From Saprospiraceae bacterium (GTDB taxonomy: Bacteria > Bacteroidota > Bacteroidia > Chitinophagales > Saprospiraceae): a DNA stretch of 64,000 bases. The stretch covers positions 1 to 64,000 of the forward strand of contig JANQHF010000082.1 of NCBI GenBank assembly GCA_028282725.1. Direction: 5' to 3'. The notes below the pieces were generated by a model. The model was not told the DNA's origin. It searched no databases and saw only the letters and a list, made by a program, of their open reading frames with translations. Positions 37,614-46,524 of this stretch are shown in pieces. Position 1 is the stretch's first letter. Every line of letters starts with the position of its first letter. The position numbers and the translations under genes are program-made.

Positions 37614-39341
37614 CTAGATTCGGCCATTTGATTGAAGGGCGTATTTAACTGAATCCGTTGACTGCACACCCGGCACCTGGTCTACCCAATCAATGGCTTC
37701 CTGGATACTCATAGCGAAATTTGAAGCACCCATTTTTTTAGTCAACCCACTGATCTGAAATGCGTCTCTCACCGGACCTTTTACTCTGGCAAACAATAAT
37801 TGGATGTTATTGGAAAGCAACTCTTCATGTAATTCGCTCAAAGCGTGAATGGCACTGCTATCGACGTTGTTGATACTTTCTGCACTTACGATGACTGCTC
37901 TTAGAGCATCACCCTTTTGAATAATCAGATCCTCAATCTGATCTTTGAAGTACGTCACGTTGGCAAAATATAACTGGGCATCGAAACGGATCACCAGAAT
38001 ATCATCGCACACTTCCAGCTCTTTGAATCGTTTGATGTTCCGAAATTCCGAGGAGCCGGGAATTCTGCCGAGGACTGCAATATGAGGCCGGGTCGTTTTA
38101 TAAATAATGATGGTGAGGGATAGAAGTACACCGATACCAATTCCCTGCTCTATGCCAAAGGCCAGGGTCGTTAAAAAAGTTATCGCCAACATCCAGAAGT
38201 CGGACCTGTTGGCAGACCACAAATGTTTGGCCTCCTTGAAATCCATTAGCCCAAAAACGGCCACCATGATGACCGATGCGAGAATTGCATTGGGAAGATA
38301 ATAAAAGAAAGACGTCAGGAATAGGAGCGTGAGAACAATGAGTAAGGCACTAATCATGGAGCTCACACTTGTTTTTGCGCCTGCCTGGTCATTTACAGCC
38401 GTTCTTGAAAATCCTCCTGTCACCGGGTAAGATTGAAAAAAGGATCCACCGATATTTGCCAGGCCAAGAGCTATCAATTCCTGGTTGGCTTCTACCTTGT
38501 AATCCCTATGTCTGACCTGAACTGCCTTTGCCACTGCAATACTCTCCATGAAACTCACCAGGGAAATTGCGAGCGCTGTTGGAAGAAGCATTGTAATGGT
38601 TTCGACATTGAGTACCGGTGTACTTATAAAAGGGAGGCCTTTGGGCACTTCTCCCACAATTTTTGCGCCTGCAGCTTCCAGGCCAAATACCCGGACCGCA
38701 AGAATACCCAGCACAACGGCAATGAGCAATCCGGGGATCTTTGGATTGATCTTCTTCAGTATTATGATCAACACAATGCCCAATATGCCAATGGTGAAAG
38801 TCAACCAATGAATTTCCCCGAAATGCATGAAAGCATCAATCAAAATTTCATGTACGTGATGACTTCTGGCAATCTCAATGCCCAAGAGATGTTTCAACTG
38901 TGAAAATCCGATGATCAGGGCTGCAGCTGAAGTGAATCCACTGATCACCGGATGAGACAAGAAGTTGACCAGGAAACCCAGTTTGAAAACTCCAAGTGTG
39001 AATTGAATGATGCCTACCAGTAGTGCCAATGTGATAGTCAGACTGATATAGGATTGTGTGCCCGCCTCAGCCAATACGCCAATTCCCGCCGCGGTCAACA
39101 ATGAAACCATGGCCACCGGTCCCACCGCCAGTTGGCGCGAAGTCCCCATAAGGCCATAAATGATCAATGGAATCGTTGAGGCATATAAGCCGTAGATGGG
39201 AGGAAGACCTGCAATCATGGCGTAGGCCATTCCTTGGGGGATCAACATAATACCGACTGTTATGCCGGCTGACAAATCACCCCTTAACCACTGTTGATTG
39301 TAGTTTTTGAATGTTTGAAAAAAAGGAAAAAATCCGGCCAT
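37614..39341 (-). CDS. SulP family anion (sulfate) permease with STAS domain
   Basis: This is an inner membrane anion transporter of 575 residues. Residues ~1-420 form the SulP transmembrane core, starting WLRGDLSAGITVGIMLIPQGMAYAMIAGLPPIYGLYAS, with NIGGSFFQSYPVTGGFSRTAVNDQAGAKT before the last helices. The cytoplasmic STAS domain follows at ~440-560 (RFDAQLYFANVTYFKDQIE, VIVSAESINNVDSSAIHAL). Members carry sulfate, bicarbonate or related anions. It is the last gene of the minus-strand run with the molybdoenzyme, rhodanese and Crp genes, 59 bp after crp. In that setting sulfate or sulfite movement is the most likely role, though bicarbonate cannot be excluded. Confidence 0.9.
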   Translation of the reverse strand: MAGFFPFFQTFKNYNQQWLRGDLSAGITVGIMLIPQGMAYAMIAGLPPIYGLYASTIPLIIYGLMGTSRQLAVGPVAMVSLLTAAGIGVLAEAGTQSYISLTITLALLVGIIQFTLGVFKLGFLVNFLSHPVISGFTSAAALIIGFSQLKHLLGIEIARSHHVHEILIDAFMHFGEIHWLTFTIGILGIVLIIILKKINPKIPGLLIAVVLGILAVRVFGLEAAGAKIVGEVPKGLPFISTPVLNVETITMLLPTALAISLVSFMESIAVAKAVQVRHRDYKVEANQELIALGLANIGGSFFQSYPVTGGFSRTAVNDQAGAKTSVSSMISALLIVLTLLFLTSFFYYLPNAILASVIMVAVFGLMDFKEAKHLWSANRSDFWMLAITFLTTLAFGIEQGIGIGVLLSLTIIIYKTTRPHIAVLGRIPGSSEFRNIKRFKELEVCDDILVIRFDAQLYFANVTYFKDQIEDLIIQKGDALRAVIVSAESINNVDSSAIHALSELHEELLSNNIQLLFARVKGPVRDAFQISGLTKKMGASNFAMSIQEAIDWVDQVPGVQSTDSVKYALQSNGRI

Positions 39342-39400
39342 TCGAATTGATCACTTCCTGCAAAGATCAGCCAAAAACCAGGAATGGATTGTGACCATGG

Positions 39401-40048
39401 TCACGTTTCCAGTAAGGCAATCTCGTTTCTTCCCAGCTTCACTTTTCCCTGGATCTCAAGCTTTTTCAATAACCTGGAAATAGACTCTCTCGATGCATTC
39501 AGATCATGAGCGATATCGGAGTGAGAAATGTGGAAGACGTTTTGATCCTTTTGTCTCTGCATCTCATCCAGGTAGTATAATAGTTTTTCATCCAAATTGG
39601 CAAAGGAAACCCTGTCGATCGTATCGATGAGAGCAAACAATCTCGCATCGTACATACCAAAAATGAAATCTCTCCAGGCACTGTATTTTTCCATCCATTC
39701 ATCGGCACTCTGCAACGGAATCATGAGAATGGTCGCATCTTCTTCACACACCGCCTTGATTTCGCTTCGTTTGCGGATCATACAGCAACTGAAGGAAGCT
39801 GCACAGGACTCTCCTGATCCCAGGAAGTACAACAAGATCTCCTGGCCATCTTCCCCCTCTCGAATGATCTTCATCAATCCTGAGATCAGCATAGGTACGA
39901 ATTCAATGTAATCACCGTAGTCCATGATGACCTCACCCCTGGAGAATTGAGCCATTTGAGAAACTTCAGCTATTTCCCGGATCAATGCCTCGCTTTGACC
40001 GAGATCCGGAAATAAGTCCTTGATTATTTGTGAGTCAATTTCTGCCAT
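39401..40048 (-). CDS. Crp/Fnr family transcriptional regulator with Cys-rich effector domain
   Basis: This is a DNA-binding regulator of 215 residues. The N-terminal cyclic-nucleotide-like beta-roll contains FSRGEVIMDYGDYIEFVPMLISG and YFLGSGESCAASFSCCMIRKRSEIKAVC, with four Cys residues close together that might sense redox or sulfur state. The C-terminal winged helix has HSDIAHDLNASRESISRLLKKLE. It lacks the N-terminal Cys cluster of true FNR, so an oxygen-sensing 4Fe-4S site of that type is unlikely. It lies between the rhodanese and SulP genes and is the likely activator of the local sulfur genes or of aspA-sdhCAB. Confidence 0.88.
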   Translation of the reverse strand: MAEIDSQIIKDLFPDLGQSEALIREIAEVSQMAQFSRGEVIMDYGDYIEFVPMLISGLMKIIREGEDGQEILLYFLGSGESCAASFSCCMIRKRSEIKAVCEEDATILMIPLQSADEWMEKYSAWRDFIFGMYDARLFALIDTIDRVSFANLDEKLLYYLDEMQRQKDQNVFHISHSDIAHDLNASRESISRLLKKLEIQGKVKLGRNEIALLET

Positions 40049-40077
40049 ATTGGTTGATTTAAATTCAAATGAACTGG

Positions 40078-40458
40078 CTAAGCTGTATTTTGAGCATTGA
40101 TGCCTCCGTCCAAATTATAAACGCGAAAGCCAGAATTTTGCAAAAGCATACAAACGCGTAAGCTTCTTCTTCCTGTCCTGCAGAATACATAGTAATGTCT
40201 CCCGGGATCAAGTGCATCGATTTCATCTGCCAATGTAGTGGAGAGATAATCCATGTTAATGGCACCCTTTAAGGAGCCTGCTCTAAACTCATCAATTGTA
40301 CGTACATCCAGGAGGACTGCCTGGTGATCTCGGGACGCCTGACTTTCAAATTCTTGAAAATGGAGATTTTTGAGCAGGTTCTTATGCAATTCCCACCTGG
40401 ATAGTCCACATACGTCTGATCCTTCCGTGACTGATTCTTCCATTCTAATTTGATCCAT
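40078..40458 (-). CDS. Single-domain rhodanese in the molybdoenzyme cluster
   Basis: This is a 126-residue rhodanese from ATG 40458; the track's TTG start is 33 nt upstream. The domain starts VLLDVRTIDEFRAGSLKGAINM and the active loop is FCRTGRRSL, with catalytic Cys near residue 93. A ~35-residue lead of charged helix precedes it. It is cytoplasmic, with no signal peptide. It lies 35 bp after the molybdoenzyme gene and 29 bp before crp, so it is almost surely co-transcribed. It probably carries sulfane sulfur to or from the pathway served by the molybdoenzyme. Confidence 0.88.
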   Translation of the reverse strand: MDQIRMEESVTEGSDVCGLSRWELHKNLLKNLHFQEFESQASRDHQAVLLDVRTIDEFRAGSLKGAINMDYLSTTLADEIDALDPGRHYYVFCRTGRRSLRVCMLLQNSGFRVYNLDGGINAQNTA

Positions 40459-40493
40459 GTCGAAAATACGGTTCCCAAAGAGTGTTCTCAAAA

Positions 40494-43343
40494 TTAATGT
40501 TTACTTATATAATAGGCTTCTTTTACCGGCTTGAGTGGTCTGTTGAACCAATAGGGACGTCGCAGGCCATCGGGACCTGGTGCAGGCCGGGTCATCTTCA
40601 TCCACTCACGGTATACTTCCATGGATTTATTGGTATCTACCATGATGTCCCCATACTTCTCACCTGGTCCTGGGTGTTCGATACGGACCCTTTGATGCCA
40701 GCAGTGCATACCACTGACAGGATCGGGATGTACGGCATGAGTGATATTTTGATGTACACCTCCATCCAACCAAAAAATGCGTTTACTGTCCGGATCGGAA
40801 CTTTGAAAGGGCTTAATTCCGGATTTGGTATTCATCAGCCATTTTCCATCCTTTTGTTCAATATTGACCGTATTGGTGGCCCATCGATTTCCCTGATCCT
40901 GATCTCTTCGCCATCTGCCTAGGTGATGTGAACATGCAACTACGCCTGGTTTCATTCCTTCCGTGACCCATACCTTATCGATAAAGTATCCGATATCGGT
41001 ATTCAATTTGACGAGATCACCAGTCCGGAAATTCCACCTCAGCGCGTCATCGGGATGCATCCAAATCGGGTTGCGATTTGCAATTTCGACCAACCATTTG
41101 GCATTGGCCGATCTTGAATGAATCAAGGTCGGTAACCGGAATGTTGGGACCAGCACATACTCACCTTTGGTTCGGTCCAGCTTTTCCTCGTGGATATGGC
41201 TTTTTATGTAGGTCGGTATGGCATACTCGGGCCATTTCCAGTCTACCAGGGTTTGTGAATAGAATTCCTGCTTTCTTGAAGGTGTCGGGAAGCCAACCAT
41301 AGCTTTCCCGTCAATCATGACACCTATGGATGCACCTTCCTTGCTGATAACCTTGGTTACCTCATCTACTGTACTTCCTTCCAAATCATCAGTAGTCAAA
41401 TGTGTTTCATTCTTTTTGTAACCATGTTTTTCGACTTCAAAGGCACCGTATTTTTTCATGTATTCCAATTCGGTGAGACCTTCTTTCCGTGCTGCCTCCG
41501 GTAGCCCTTTGGTATGTTCGAATATGTATTGATAGTACTCGTCTATTGTAATCTTCTCCCCTTTTCTATAAGGTGATTCAAAGTGTTTCCTGATGCCCAT
41601 ACTTCCATCGGGATCGATTCTCCAACTCAATTCGATCCAGAATTCATCTTCTTCCCAGACTTCTCCGGGATTTACTTCATATGTGAAAGTCACATCTTTT
41701 CCGGCTCTTCTGGCTGCTTCACGGAGTACGGGTTGTCTGAATGCGACCCATGTGCCGGAGTGGGTGGCATAGCTATTCAAATCGTGCCGTTCGGAACTGT
41801 GCCCCATAGGAAGGACATAGTCAGCAAAAAACGCCGTCTCATTCCAGGTGGGTGTCAATGCGGCATGAAGCCCAAAGCATCGATGATCCGAATATGCCTC
41901 CATCCAGGTGAAGCCATCCGGGTACGTCCAAACCGGGTTGAACACCCTGGAGAAATAGACATCCATGAATCCGCGTCCGTCTTTCAGCATATGGGGAAGA
42001 AGGAAGCTCATTTCGTGCATGGCCAGGGGATATTCTCTCGGAAAATGCAACTCGTTCCAAAACTTGACAGCTGGTGGAGTATCAAAAAATTTGGGCTTGA
42101 ATTTATTCCAACTGTTTGGTGAAGTGCCACCTTTTGTCCCGACACTTCCCGTTAAGACATTCAGAAAATGCAGACAGCGCGAAACACACCAGCCACCCAA
42201 ATTCCCACTTGCGGCACTTCTCCAATTGTGAGTGGCAAAACGCTCTCCTGCCTCGCCGATCTTTATGGCAACTTCTCTGATGACCGATGCCCTGACCCCG
42301 CTTTCTTGTTCAGCAAATTCGGGAGTGAATTCAGCATAGGCCTCTTTCATTTTTGAGATATAGTTCTCAAATGTTATTTCGATTTCAGGATGGAGTTTTT
42401 TCAGATATTCGTCCCAATTAACCCAATTCTCCAGGAAAGTCCGGTTATACAGTCCTTCTTCCAGGATGATCCGGGCAATGGCTAATAAAACTGCCGCCTC
42501 GGTACCCGGATAAGTTGGCATCCAATAATCGGACATGCTGGCCGTATTGGATAACCGGGGATCCATCGTTGCCAATTTGGCACCTTTCATCTTTCCTTCA
42601 ATGATCCTCTGGGCATGGGGGTTGAAGTAGTGCCCCGATTCCAGATGAGCGGAAATCAGGAGGATAAACCTGGCCTCGGAGTGGTCAGGGCTGGGACGGT
42701 CATAACCATGCCACACGCTGTATCCAAACCGGGCACCCGACGAACAAATATTTGTGTGACTGTTGTGCCCGTCGATTCCCCATCCTTTCAACACCCTCTT
42801 TGCATAGCCTTCGTGTCCGGGCCGTCCGACGTGATAGGCAATTTCATTGTTGCGGCCTTCTTGCAAAGCAGTCCGAATTCTATCCGCAATCTCATCCAGA
42901 GCCTGGGCCCACGTGATCCTTTTCCAATCACCTTGACCTCTTTCTCCCTTTCTTTTCAGAGGATATAAAATACGATCCGGGTCCGTGATCTGGTTGATGG
43001 TCGCTGGTCCCTTTGCACAATTTCTTCCGCGGCTTCCCGGATGATATGGATTCCCTTCAAACTTGCGGATTTCACCTTTTTCCTTATCAATATAAGCCGT
43101 AAGTCCGCATGCGCTTTCACAGTTGAAACACGTAGTTGGAACAATGGTATATGTCTTCTTTTCTTTTTTAGGCCATGCTTTCGCTTCGTATTCTTCCCAA
43201 TGATCCCATTGTTCGATCGGAGGAAAACCGTTCAGTTCAGTAACAGTCATGCGGTCGAGGATACCCTTCCGGTCTTTGTGCAGATCAGGTATGATTTTCA
43301 GCTTTTCTGCTATCCGCTCAATGAAAGTGTGTTGCCGGGTCAT
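40494..43343 (-). CDS. Molybdopterin oxidoreductase catalytic subunit, SoeA/PsrA-like
   Basis: This is a DMSO reductase-family subunit of 949 residues from ATG 43343 (the track uses a TTG 15 nt upstream). The 4Fe-4S site is CFNCESACG with the fourth Cys in GRNCAKGP, at about residues 72-105. The probable Mo-ligating Cys is in HTNICSSGARFGYS. There is no Tat signal, so the active site faces the cytoplasm. That, its length and the partner genes match the sulfite dehydrogenase SoeA better than periplasmic polysulfide, thiosulfate or tetrathionate reductases, which carry Tat signals. It directly abuts the fused FeS/membrane subunit gene. Substrate assignment rests on context: persulfide dioxygenase, three rhodaneses and SulP in the window. 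Confidence 0.82.
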   Translation of the reverse strand: MTRQHTFIERIAEKLKIIPDLHKDRKGILDRMTVTELNGFPPIEQWDHWEEYEAKAWPKKEKKTYTIVPTTCFNCESACGLTAYIDKEKGEIRKFEGNPYHPGSRGRNCAKGPATINQITDPDRILYPLKRKGERGQGDWKRITWAQALDEIADRIRTALQEGRNNEIAYHVGRPGHEGYAKRVLKGWGIDGHNSHTNICSSGARFGYSVWHGYDRPSPDHSEARFILLISAHLESGHYFNPHAQRIIEGKMKGAKLATMDPRLSNTASMSDYWMPTYPGTEAAVLLAIARIILEEGLYNRTFLENWVNWDEYLKKLHPEIEITFENYISKMKEAYAEFTPEFAEQESGVRASVIREVAIKIGEAGERFATHNWRSAASGNLGGWCVSRCLHFLNVLTGSVGTKGGTSPNSWNKFKPKFFDTPPAVKFWNELHFPREYPLAMHEMSFLLPHMLKDGRGFMDVYFSRVFNPVWTYPDGFTWMEAYSDHRCFGLHAALTPTWNETAFFADYVLPMGHSSERHDLNSYATHSGTWVAFRQPVLREAARRAGKDVTFTYEVNPGEVWEEDEFWIELSWRIDPDGSMGIRKHFESPYRKGEKITIDEYYQYIFEHTKGLPEAARKEGLTELEYMKKYGAFEVEKHGYKKNETHLTTDDLEGSTVDEVTKVISKEGASIGVMIDGKAMVGFPTPSRKQEFYSQTLVDWKWPEYAIPTYIKSHIHEEKLDRTKGEYVLVPTFRLPTLIHSRSANAKWLVEIANRNPIWMHPDDALRWNFRTGDLVKLNTDIGYFIDKVWVTEGMKPGVVACSHHLGRWRRDQDQGNRWATNTVNIEQKDGKWLMNTKSGIKPFQSSDPDSKRIFWLDGGVHQNITHAVHPDPVSGMHCWHQRVRIEHPGPGEKYGDIMVDTNKSMEVYREWMKMTRPAPGPDGLRRPYWFNRPLKPVKEAYYISKH

Positions 43344-43358
43344 ATGAGTCTCGATCAA

Positions 43359-44981
43359 TTATATTAATGAAATTCGTTGTGGGGCTTCCACCCAGACATG
43401 CTCGGTGATATAAATACCCATCAATGTCAATATCGAAGCAATTGCAATAGTTATCGATTCACCTGCCGTCAATAGCAATATCAATGGAATCAAATTGCCA
43501 CAAATGATAATCCCGCCCCAGAACAGCTTGCGATATCTTCCTTTCACAATCATTTGCACGGTAAGCGTTGCATCCTTTGTAGGATGTGTTGTCACAATCT
43601 CGAGAATAATCGAAGCCAGGTTGATGACGATCGAAATGGCCAAAGTGGATTTCAAAAAGCTCATCCACGATGGTTCTATCCCAATGAAATATTCGAGTAA
43701 TATAAAGATTGCTGCACCTGCCATAATTGCGTGAATGAACATGTGTAAGGAGAGGGTAGGGCTTTGCCAAAAATCACGGCCTTTTGCCTGGGCAAACAAG
43801 AAGGCGGTATAGATGGCGATCAAAATGGCGACAGGAGCGGAAAGCGCGAAAACGATGGAAAAAAAGACTTCCCAATTGAAGAAAAGAGCAACCCCTGTAA
43901 GTACGAGCAGTGTCCCGTAAATAGTAATGGTATATCCTCCTTTGACCAACCACGATCCGAATTGAGGACGTAGCAATACGTATGGAAATCTCTTGGGCTG
44001 ATCCAGATCCATGATGAGCAGGACACCGGTCAATAGAAGAAATAACATTCCGGTGATCACGGATGACCAAACCAAAGCCGGAGAAAGTTTGACAATACCC
44101 AGCAACCAGGCCAGGACAGGAATGAACACCGCCCCGGATGCAATGGCCTTTGTCCAGATATACCCTGAGACCTCCCATCCCCATAGTATCCCTTTGTCCG
44201 GGGTGTCGTATACTCGTTTTGCCTTTTTATTCATGAGTACGTCTATACTCTTGGGCACTCCGGAAGTCGTGTGATTCGTCACTGAATTAGAGCCGTTTAT
44301 TTTCAAGGTCTCTGCAATCACATCTGCATTGGTATAGGCTATTTTTTCTGCCTCCTTGGCAAAGTGCCCTACACCCAATGACTGCGACCCCCATAAGGTG
44401 ATATCTGAAGTATCTGTTTCATTAGGGATTAAGGAAACATCATCGGCATCGATGTAAAATAGATTAGGTTGGGTGGCTTTTTCTGGTTTTCTGGTCTTTA
44501 CCGCCTGTCTTGCCAGGAGTTGTGAAATCTCACTTTCAGGATTGTCCATATCACCCGAGATGATAGCATGCTCAGGGCAAACATTTACACAGGCGGGTTC
44601 AAGACCGATATCGATGCGATGGGCACAGTAATTGCACTTGGCGGCAGTGTGCGTTTCGGGGTCAATATACAGCGCGTCATAGGGACAGGCCTGCATACAG
44701 GACTTACATCCGATGCAACGATCATTGTCAAAATCGACAATGCCATCGTCCCGGGTGTAGAGTGCCTCAGTCGGGCAAATATCAACACAGGGTGCATCCG
44801 AGCAATGATTACACCTCATTACAGAAAATAAGCGTCTGGTATCCGGAAAGCTTCCTTTTTCTACCTGTTTGACCCAGGTTCTGTTTACACCGACCGGTAT
44901 ATCATGTTCGGACTTACAGGCCGTTGTACATGCATGACAACCAATACACTTTCTGTTGTCTATAATGAAGCCATATTTCAT
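43359..44981 (-). CDS. Fused 4Fe-4S ferredoxin and NrfD/PsrC membrane subunit (SoeBC-like)
   Basis: This is a 540-residue fusion of the B and C subunits of a complex iron-sulfur molybdoenzyme. Residues ~1-180 hold four 4Fe-4S motifs: CIGCHACTTAC, CNHCSDAPCVDICP, CIGCKSCMQACPYDA and CNYC...ACVNVCP. A linker of ~70 polar residues follows. From ~260 to the end are about eight membrane helices of the NrfD/DmsC/PsrC type (ILWGWEVSGYIWTKAIASGA, LVKGGYTITIYGTLLV). The C part passes electrons to quinone. There is no signal peptide, so the FeS part is cytoplasmic, in line with the untagged catalytic subunit. In most systems B and C are separate proteins. Confidence 0.88.
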   Translation of the reverse strand: MKYGFIIDNRKCIGCHACTTACKSEHDIPVGVNRTWVKQVEKGSFPDTRRLFSVMRCNHCSDAPCVDICPTEALYTRDDGIVDFDNDRCIGCKSCMQACPYDALYIDPETHTAAKCNYCAHRIDIGLEPACVNVCPEHAIISGDMDNPESEISQLLARQAVKTRKPEKATQPNLFYIDADDVSLIPNETDTSDITLWGSQSLGVGHFAKEAEKIAYTNADVIAETLKINGSNSVTNHTTSGVPKSIDVLMNKKAKRVYDTPDKGILWGWEVSGYIWTKAIASGAVFIPVLAWLLGIVKLSPALVWSSVITGMLFLLLTGVLLIMDLDQPKRFPYVLLRPQFGSWLVKGGYTITIYGTLLVLTGVALFFNWEVFFSIVFALSAPVAILIAIYTAFLFAQAKGRDFWQSPTLSLHMFIHAIMAGAAIFILLEYFIGIEPSWMSFLKSTLAISIVINLASIILEIVTTHPTKDATLTVQMIVKGRYRKLFWGGIIICGNLIPLILLLTAGESITIAIASILTLMGIYITEHVWVEAPQRISLI

Positions 44982-45091
44982 CTAAATCACTCTTTCACTG
45001 TTTTTGATAAGTGGTTGAAAGGTATAGACAGATAAAGTGATTGTTGGAAAATTAGTGGATGTTGGCTTTTCATATATTGTTCTGGTACTCA

Positions 45092-45418
45092 TCACATATT
45101 ACAATTACAGTTTTCGAGGCACTCTATGATCAATGACACATCTCTTTCCTTGAGTGAGTAGAAGATATTTCTGCCTTCTCTCTTTGAAGAAAGCAAGCCT
45201 TTTAGTTTCATATTCTGTAAGTGATGCGAGGTTAGTGATTGTTCCGTCCCTAGTTTTTTACAAATTTCTGTAACGGAAAGCCGCGGGAATATTTCCAGTT
45301 GATGAATGATCGCTAACCGGATCGGATGAGCCACCGTCTTTAGGATATATGCAATACGCTCAAGTTTTTCGGCTTCTTTCTTATTGAATATCGGACTATG
45401 CGTCAGATCAGTCATCAT
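45092..45418 (-). CDS. ArsR/SmtB family regulator with C-terminal CxxxCxC
   Basis: This is a winged-helix repressor of 108 residues. The DNA-binding part runs ILKTVAHPIRLAIIHQL, LSVTEICKKLGTEQSLTSHHLQNMK, then the wing LLSSKREGRNIFYSL. Cysteines are at 53 (in EICKKLG) and at 100, 104 and 106 in the tail CLENCNCNM. They could bind a metal or form persulfide or disulfide links. It lacks the RLxILC Cys of the SqrR/BigR persulfide sensors. It is the first gene of the minus-strand sulfur block, 110 bp before the fused FeS subunit, with a palindrome just upstream of its start. Confidence 0.9.
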   Translation of the reverse strand: MMTDLTHSPIFNKKEAEKLERIAYILKTVAHPIRLAIIHQLEIFPRLSVTEICKKLGTEQSLTSHHLQNMKLKGLLSSKREGRNIFYSLKERDVSLIIECLENCNCNM

Positions 45419-45421
45419 TCA

Positions 45422-45447
45422 AATGTATGAATATATGTTCATGTATT
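45422..45447. promoter_or_regulatory. Probable ArsR operator palindrome
   Basis: The core ATGAA-TATATG-TTCAT is an inverted repeat within a wider imperfect palindrome (AATGTATGAA to TTCATGTATT). It is centred about 16 nt upstream of the arsR ATG and has the AT-rich, 5-6 nt arm form of ArsR/SmtB operators. A perfect minus-strand TACATTTG box (45420-45427) overlaps it, but is only 1 nt from the ATG. A weaker look-alike, TTCATATATTGTTC, is at about 45069, upstream of the fused FeS subunit gene. Confidence 0.5.
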
Positions 45448-45469
45448 CCTCTGATAGTACAATTTCTAC

Positions 45470-46489
45470 TCAATTGCTTAATTTGTTTTGTACGAATTGT
45501 TCAACGCGTTGATAGGCATTCTGCCTGACATTCATATAGTAAAAGTTCAAATCTGCTATGTGGTAGTTTCTTCTCGTAAATAAAAAACTAAAAGCAAATT
45601 TTGGCTTTGAAGCCCACAAAATCCCATCCTTCACCTGGGCATCAGTTGCTTGAGGAATGATCTTATTGAAGTTCCTCAATATGGCTCCGCGATTAGATTC
45701 TTTGTTTATATAGGTATCATCCTGGGTCCAGGATAACGGGTTATGTACCGCAATAGAATCTCCCAATGCTACATTTGCCGGAATATGACCCCGTTTGTAA
45801 GTTCGCCACGATACAAAGCAATTCAGGTCATTACTATTTTTACACGGTGGAATCGACTCAAAAACATTCTTATGTACCGGCATGCCTACCAGGTACGCTG
45901 CAACCAGTTGTGATTGAATGTCATGTCCATCGACCATTGCCCGGATTAACCGGACTGCATGGGTTGTTCCCTGGCTATGAGACGCTATGATAAATGGTCG
46001 TCCCTGATTTTCTTCTTCCAGGTAATAGCTGAAGGCATTTTGGACATCATTGTATGCAAGGTCAAAGACTAGTTCTGCCAATTCATTATGTACGGTAAAA
46101 AAGGTTTGTAAGTGTGCCTGACGATATCGAGGGGCATATACTCTTCCGGCTTTATTAAAAATGCTCGCCTGGTACTGTATGGTACCCTCATCTGTTTTCT
46201 TGTTCAATTTGGCATGATTCAAGGGTCCGTTCCACATCCCATCAATCGAACCTGAGGTATAAGTGGTAGGATGGATGAAAAAGATATCCGCCTCACGGAT
46301 CTGATCATGGTCTTCTCCGATCTGTTGCGGTATCAGGTCGGCAGGATCATTTTTATCGGGATGGGCTGCCCAGAAATCCAGGTTGGAATAATCCGGACCC
46401 CGGGGAGCAATCTCAGCACCCTTATGGGGAAGAGATGCACAACTTAAAAGAATAAGAGCTCCGGATATCAAAACCAAAATCACACGCAT
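45470..46489 (-). CDS. DUF3089 alpha/beta-hydrolase lipoprotein
   Basis: This is an exported lipoprotein of 339 residues from ATG 46489, with the signal ending LILLSC (the track begins 33 nt upstream). DUF3089 features are DIFFIHPTTYTSG, VYAPRYRQAHLQTFF, the nucleophile elbow IIASHSQGTTHAVRLI (Ser in SHSQG) and GMPVHKNVFESIPPC. The family is a putative lipase/esterase with an alpha/beta-hydrolase fold; the substrate is unknown. It follows hemW on the same strand with 35 bp between, and its end is 51 bp from the arsR start. Confidence 0.85.
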   Translation of the reverse strand: MRVILVLISGALILLSCASLPHKGAEIAPRGPDYSNLDFWAAHPDKNDPADLIPQQIGEDHDQIREADIFFIHPTTYTSGSIDGMWNGPLNHAKLNKKTDEGTIQYQASIFNKAGRVYAPRYRQAHLQTFFTVHNELAELVFDLAYNDVQNAFSYYLEEENQGRPFIIASHSQGTTHAVRLIRAMVDGHDIQSQLVAAYLVGMPVHKNVFESIPPCKNSNDLNCFVSWRTYKRGHIPANVALGDSIAVHNPLSWTQDDTYINKESNRGAILRNFNKIIPQATDAQVKDGILWASKPKFAFSFLFTRRNYHIADLNFYYMNVRQNAYQRVEQFVQNKLSN

Positions 46490-46524
46490 ATTCACGATTT
46501 GATTGAATTCTATATTTACCATAA

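Noticed and set aside
41583-42122. Plus-strand 179-aa ORF opposite the molybdoenzyme gene
   Set aside because: It is antisense shadow; the opposite frame has conserved molybdopterin-domain sequence.
45092-45418. Assignment of the ArsR protein as SqrR/BigR
   Set aside because: The conserved Cys after RLxIL is replaced (RLAIIHQL), so the known persulfide-switch pair is not complete.
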